Assembly (NCBI GenBank): GCA_037576215.1
Contig: JBANDB010000003.1
Span: 620,001 to 684,000, forward strand
DNA: 64,000 nucleotides
Direction of reading: 5' to 3'
Source: Armillaria gallica
Lineage: Eukaryota > Basidiomycota > Agaricomycetes > Agaricales > Physalacriaceae
In this document: piece by piece, positions 59,151 through 64,000 of the stretch
How the letters are laid out: the number at the start of each line of letters is the position of its first letter
Numbering within the stretch: position 1 is the stretch's first letter
Notes under the pieces: model-generated
Database searches by the model: none
The model's input: only the letters and a program-made list of their open reading frames with translations
What the model was told of the DNA's origin: nothing
Program-made: the position numbers and the translations under genes

Positions 59151-60075
59151 CGAGGAGGACAAGATGGAGATTTTGGGGGACAAGGGGTCGCACTTTATAC
59201 CCAAGTGAGGGCGCGCGCCTAAATGCCTAACTGGAGCAAAGTAAGACGCAATAATAGAAGATCGAAGCATACGTTGGGCGCTTAACTCAAAGTCACAGAC
59301 CTTTTTATAAGTCAACCAGCAGGCAAATGAAAGCGAACACGGTACCTTGTAGTCTATTCAAAGAAAAATTAGTCAAAGAAGCGTTTGTGCTTCCACCGAC
59401 TCGTGACAAGTAGGAAGGCGACGATCTGGCAACGAGGTTTAAACGCTCCGAGATAGACAAAATTTTCAAAATTCCATCAGTTGTGCACATATCAAGAAAC
59501 CATCGTCGATCCTACGACGTACATAAAGTTTGTATGCAGGTCGATACGATGTAGAACGGCGGCTAAATTTTAGCATGCTGCGCATGGCCACGTATAGACA
59601 AACGTTTAACCTGACATGAACTTCTCGGCATGATCTGCCCATTCTAGAGACGATATTAATATTGAGTACCTATACGAGATTGCGTCATGTATGGCAAACC
59701 AAAGGATGAGCCCAGTCCCCGAGGGCCGACTGGGGTACTCTATTATAACTCCGATGCATTACTGGATGTCCGGGAAAAGAAACTTCGAAGATCTTCACAG
59801 TGACAGAGCCTAGAGGTAGTTTGCAAGGTCCCCTGTAATGATAAACGGATTGACATCACGAGGCTGGTAGCCTGAGAGTCGCGACTGCTCTCTGACCACG
59901 GAGCCTTGAACCATACAACAACCGCAGCACGAGAATTACTACAGTCCACGCCCAAATCACGGAGAGACCGGACAGGGATACAGGGGCTCGTTGAAACCGT
60001 GTTTTGTGCTGAAAACTGCCAATAAGCATGTATTAATTATATCATGTTATATAAAACGCAAAGGCCTGCATGCAT
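59151..60075. other. Intergenic between dynamins 2 and 3, with duplicated flank
   Basis: Contains a TATA box for dynamin 2 (TATAAA on the minus strand, 59,194-59,199, 45 bases before the ATG). The stretch at about 59,340-59,660 resembles 63,130-63,370 (blocks GTAGTCTATTC, GAACTTCT, CTAGAGAC/TATAGACC). The stretch 59,740-59,960 resembles 63,740-63,900 (AGAAAAGAAA with a similar context). It could contain a remnant of a gene that once lay upstream of dynamin 3, but no frame is convincing. Confidence 0.5.
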
Positions 60076-62848
60076 TCACCCCGCTATCAATAACTCTTCA
60101 GTCGCGCTCTGCAAACGCTCCAGCTTTTTCATCAATTCTTCGCGTCGACCCACAATTTGGGGAGACTCTTGGGCGAACTCCTTACAAATAGCTTGTCCAT
60201 TCGGTCCGTAGATTCCCAGTCGCTCAGATAGTGTCCCTAACAAGCCTCGGTGGAGACCTCGAACAAGGTCGTAGTCGATGGCGAGAGGGACATTGTCAGC
60301 GAAGCGTTTGTAGGCAACTGTGTTAAATTTCAGTAGAGGCCGACGAAGTGGAATCAGAGGGGCATACCTTGGAAGTACGCACGAACGTCTGCCATTATCT
60401 TCAAAGACGCCTCCATGTGGTCCGCAGGAAGCAGCTTCACCAAGTCTGGACCGTGAACTCCATGGATGCCGACATTGTTCAGGCCCGATAGGATCGTATT
60501 AACGTCATCCGAAGGGCTGGATAGAAATGCAAGATTAGCCTTCGCCTCTCTTAAGGTTGAAGAAAACTCGAAACTACTTTTCCAAAGTGGACATCAACGT
60601 TTCATGGTCCTGCTGCCGCCGAGCCCCTTTGTAGTATGCAAGGAATTTTTGGGTATAATCGGACAGATAGTGAGTATTGAGAGTATACGGTTGGGCTTCT
60701 AGCTTGATGAGCCAATCAATTCGGGTCTCGGTCTCTTCGAGCTGTTTCTTGAGGTGCTCCTGGACGCATACGCTGCCAATCATCATTTCGTTAGACTGCG
60801 TGAAATCGCCGGAAGAAAAACGTCTTACCGAACACGCTGCTCCAGGATATTTTGCCCGAACGAACCAAAATGATGGGTGATGAGCTTGTTGACGTGAGTG
60901 ATAAGGACACTATAAACAGCTTTGCACAAGATTTTGGCAGGCATGTGCCACTTGTCGGTCACTCTGAAGACGTATGAGGCTTGTACGACGAATGGGTAAT
61001 GTCCAGGGAGCTCCCGAGTATGTGCACTGTATAATTGCTGATGAGTCCTTACGCCAACGGATGACGTTACATTAGCTTACTGGAGAGCCCTGGTCTGCAC
61101 CTCATCCACATAGATACATTGATCCTCTCCGACTTCCACTGCTCCCTCATCATCCTCGTTGTCCAAAAATGTAGGAGCAGGGAGCGTTCGAGTACCAGCG
61201 AGGTTCCGCTCAAACGGACGAAACTGTGGAGCTGTCCCCCGAATAGCCCGCTTGAAGTTTTCCTGAGCTGGCCGAATCATCTGGAGAATGCCTTCCTCGT
61301 CGGGTATCCCGTCGACATGTCTAGAGACGTCCATAGCAAACTCCGACAGGAGCGCCGAAATCTCGTGAAGGGGATTCTTGGGCGGCTCCCTCGGCAGTTT
61401 CGCCAATTGCTGGAGTGCTCCTTCGATAGCGTGTTCGAGCTCCGTCTGGATGTTCGGCAGCCTGAGTTCAATGATCAGTATGAGAGTGGGTCGTATGAAC
61501 AAGACACATACCGCTTCGAGATCAAGTCGGATAAGATGTTGCTTAGGCGTTCAACGAGGTTCACAGTGCGTAGATAGCGCTGGTACATAGGATCGAGTCC
61601 CGCCCACGGAGCAGTCATGGAGAAGAACTCGTTCTCCCTAGTTCGCGCCTCAGCCCATGTTATGCCATTCTTGATGTCCGTAGACGAAGGCTGCTTGACG
61701 CAGTACCAGTTATTTTCAAGAGGCTCTCTTTCGTTGCGAATGAAATCCAACCACCCCGTTTCATCGCCAGCGGGAATACGGTCCGGCTTCGTGAGTACAC
61801 CTGGAACAGAGGTGGTTATAATCGAAAGAAAGTTATGAGGATGGAGCGACGAACCGATAGTACGCTTTCCCTCCGGGTCGTGCGTCTTGGCCAGATGATG
61901 AGCGCCTTGGTTTTCAAAGTCGGCTGTGAATTGATCATTGAGAGAGATAGTAGATTGACATTTTGAACACTCACTCTCGCACGCGACGGTCAAGAGAATC
62001 AGACAGCTCGGTTTGGAAATGTATGATTCCACCAATGTTTTGACAAGATTGATGTCACCTTCGTTTCCGGTACTTCCAACGCTTGCAATCAAACCTGAAG
62101 AATGTGAACACTTGAGCACCGCTAAAGTGGAAAATACACATACCGGGTAAATCACAAAAAGATAGATCAGCGACGCCTGGTCCGCTAATCTGCAACGAAA
62201 CAAAATTCGTGGAAAATGAAAGCTGGTTGTCGGTGGCGTCTTCATCGTCGCCCTCGAGAAAATCGATGGAGCGTCGATTCGGATTCAAGATCGCACGCTG
62301 AGCCCGCCGAAGACGCTCTTCGACCTCAGCCTTGTCGTAAATAACCTCACCGAATTGTTCGTTACGTGCCATCCCTAGCAGTTGTCCCTTGACATCTTTG
62401 ATGAATCGCAACGATACGATACATTTCCAGGTGCCGGTAGAATTGGCCAGACGACACTCTGTAGGACACCTATATAATTGCTGGATCAGACGGGTGTCAT
62501 GCGGAAAAATAGGAATACCGATCACCTTGTACAAGTACCCGTGGCGCGTGGAAGGGTAATTCCAGAAATTGACTCGATCAAAGAGGACTTGCCCGCACTC
62601 TGTGACCCGATGACAGCGATTTGTGGAAGGTCGATATCTACTTGGGCACTGAAAAAAAGGATAGTCAATGATGTGAAAGGCGTCAAAGTCAGAAAATTTA
62701 CTGACCCAGTACTATGGAGGCGATTTATCAAATCTAGCAGTCTACGACGGCTATGGGACAGAGCTGGATTTGCAAGGCCCACACCGCCTTCCTCTACAGA
62801 AGGAGAGGCACTAGAATCAATGCTTGGGACGGAATCGTGGAGAGACAT
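60076..62848 (-). CDS. Dynamin-family GTPase 3 (Mx-like)
   Basis: Intact tandem paralogue of dynamin 2, with ten introns in the same places and about 740 residues. N-terminus [20 protein letters not shown] then [21 protein letters not shown]1 [17 protein letters not shown]3 SFCDLPG; G4 [14 protein letters not shown]; middle region [19 protein letters not shown] and [23 protein letters not shown] end with [15 protein letters not shown]. The GTPase domain is almost the same as in copy 2. Differences gather in the disordered N-terminus, the acidic loop ([16 protein letters not shown]) and the segment after LMSTLE. This fits fast change outside the catalytic core, as known for Mx-type dynamins. 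Confidence 0.95.
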
Positions 62849-64000
62849 GGTGGTATTTTTTCAAGGTGAATGACAGCTACTTTGCGCCACCTTGGCAGCC
62901 TGTCGTCCTGCAGTTTAGGGCAGGTAGCATACATTCTCAGCATCGTGGTGTCGATGGTCGTGCCAGTGATTACCACGTTGCTATTGTCCAACATGGGCCC
63001 CACGATCCCGACGCAGCATACATTCGAAAAAGCTTCTCATTTTCCCTCTCTTTTGACGTGAAGTAATCACGATCCAAAAAAGAGGCTAATAAAGGAGAAT
63101 AAAGGAGGGGGTACAGTGCTTCCCGGATTTCCGTAGTCTATTCGAAGCAAAACTGGTCAAAAGAACGGTTGTAGATCATATAAAGACAACCAACCCATGC
63201 TACGTTATGCCATGTAGACGACAGTCTATCCCGGCTGACACGCTTTAGATGCGGTTACATAAAATTTGGAAGTGAAAGCATCGCGCACCCGAACAAACCT
63301 AGGCAGATCACACCGAACTTCTTGGCACGATTCGCCGCTCTATAGACCAGATTCAGCGACTAAGTAGTACATATACATAACGTACTCAATAGAACAAGAC
63401 GCGCAGCGAAACGATGACAACCAGATTGAGACCAGCTGTCAAAATAGTTAGTATGATGTGCAACTAATAGGCAATAATATTGGGCCATAACAATGTACCT
63501 TTTTTAACACAGCTGCCAGAGAGGGGAGGCGTAACGAGTGTGAAGGACAGCAGATGAAAGAACAAAGGTAACGCAGAGAACAGCATATGAAAGCCACGGA
63601 CGACGAACATTGAGAAAATGATTCGGGTATGCCTATCCCTAATGTACATACGTCGTGTGTAGGCGCATGAGCGGCAATAGCCGCCACCTACAGAAACATG
63701 ATTACAATATCTGTGCAGCCACCTTATGTTTTGAGGCGTCGAAGGATACACTCGAGAACAACGACCCCGGCAGTCAATCGGCACGCTACTGTGGATTGCG
63801 TTCCCAGAAAAGAAAGCTCCAAGCATCTGCAATAGGGACCTAAATTCATAATCTTCCCAGTCAGAAACGCAAGTCTGCGGGAATCATTTGTCAGTGACAT
63901 AAGGCACGACAAGGTAGGACTAACACTCACCGTTTACCGAGCATTAAGTAGCAACTCTGTTCTTGTGGCGTCGAAGTCAATTGCAAATTTTCAAGAACAC
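62849..64000. other. Upstream region of dynamin 3 and window end
   Basis: The first part is the promoter of dynamin 3, similar in blocks to that of dynamin 2. From about 63,450 on, minus-strand frames (63,464-63,832; 63,724-63,930) contain one hydrophobic run (LPLFFHLLSFTLV). They may belong to a gene cut by the window end. I cannot assign it. Confidence 0.4.

Noticed and set aside
1..64000. CRISPR arrays, bacterial operons or ribosome binding sites
   Set aside because: The DNA is fungal nuclear. No spaced direct repeats of CRISPR type were seen.

Overview
The window looks like nuclear DNA of an agaricomycete (mushroom-forming basidiomycete). The genes are dense, with many 45-60 nt GT-AG introns each. 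The families are ones these fungi expand: aryl-alcohol-oxidase-type GMC oxidoreductases, berberine-bridge (BBE)-like FAD oxidases, F-box proteins and Mx-type dynamins. A nuclear-encoded mitochondrial complex I subunit confirms a eukaryotic nuclear context. All gene models were spliced by hand from the sequence. Identifications rest on remembered family motifs, not searches.

Layout. Positions 1 to about 10,200 are AT-rich, strongly CpG-depleted and without a convincing intact gene. They look like old, methylation-decayed repeat DNA and include a 264-bp palindromic element. From 10,790 to 17,400 lie two copies of a strand-skewed dispersed repeat that bracket the first BBE-like gene. From 13,755 to 49,423 there is an oxidase array: three BBE-like genes on the minus strand (13,755-15,656; 21,199-23,106; 25,513-27,412), a fourth BBE relic, and four full-length GMC oxidases on the plus strand (18,306-20,570; 33,072-35,316; 36,477-38,733; 47,170-49,423). 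Flanks and promoters are duplicated along with several of the genes. Scattered between them are MITE-like elements, the 3' end of a non-LTR retrotransposon, relics of an F-box gene and of a phosphotransferase, an intact F-box-like gene and a Ser-rich gene.

A tandem pair of small genes (41,964-42,487 and 43,086-43,615) encodes a zinc-ribbon-like protein that closely resembles short hypothetical proteins of bacteria and phages. This is the most unexpected content of the window.

From 50,231 to the end, three dynamin-family GTPase genes surround the gene for the 75/78-kDa iron-sulfur subunit of mitochondrial complex I. The second and third dynamin genes are a tandem duplicate that includes its flanks.

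How the genes may work together: BBE-like and GMC enzymes are both secreted flavin oxidases that pass electrons to O2 and make H2O2. The array could therefore supply extracellular peroxide or oxidise aromatic alcohols and oligosaccharides. No PKS, NRPS, terpene synthase, P450, transporter or transcription factor was seen, so a classic biosynthetic cluster is not supported. Nothing in the sequence links the dynamins or complex I gene to the oxidases.
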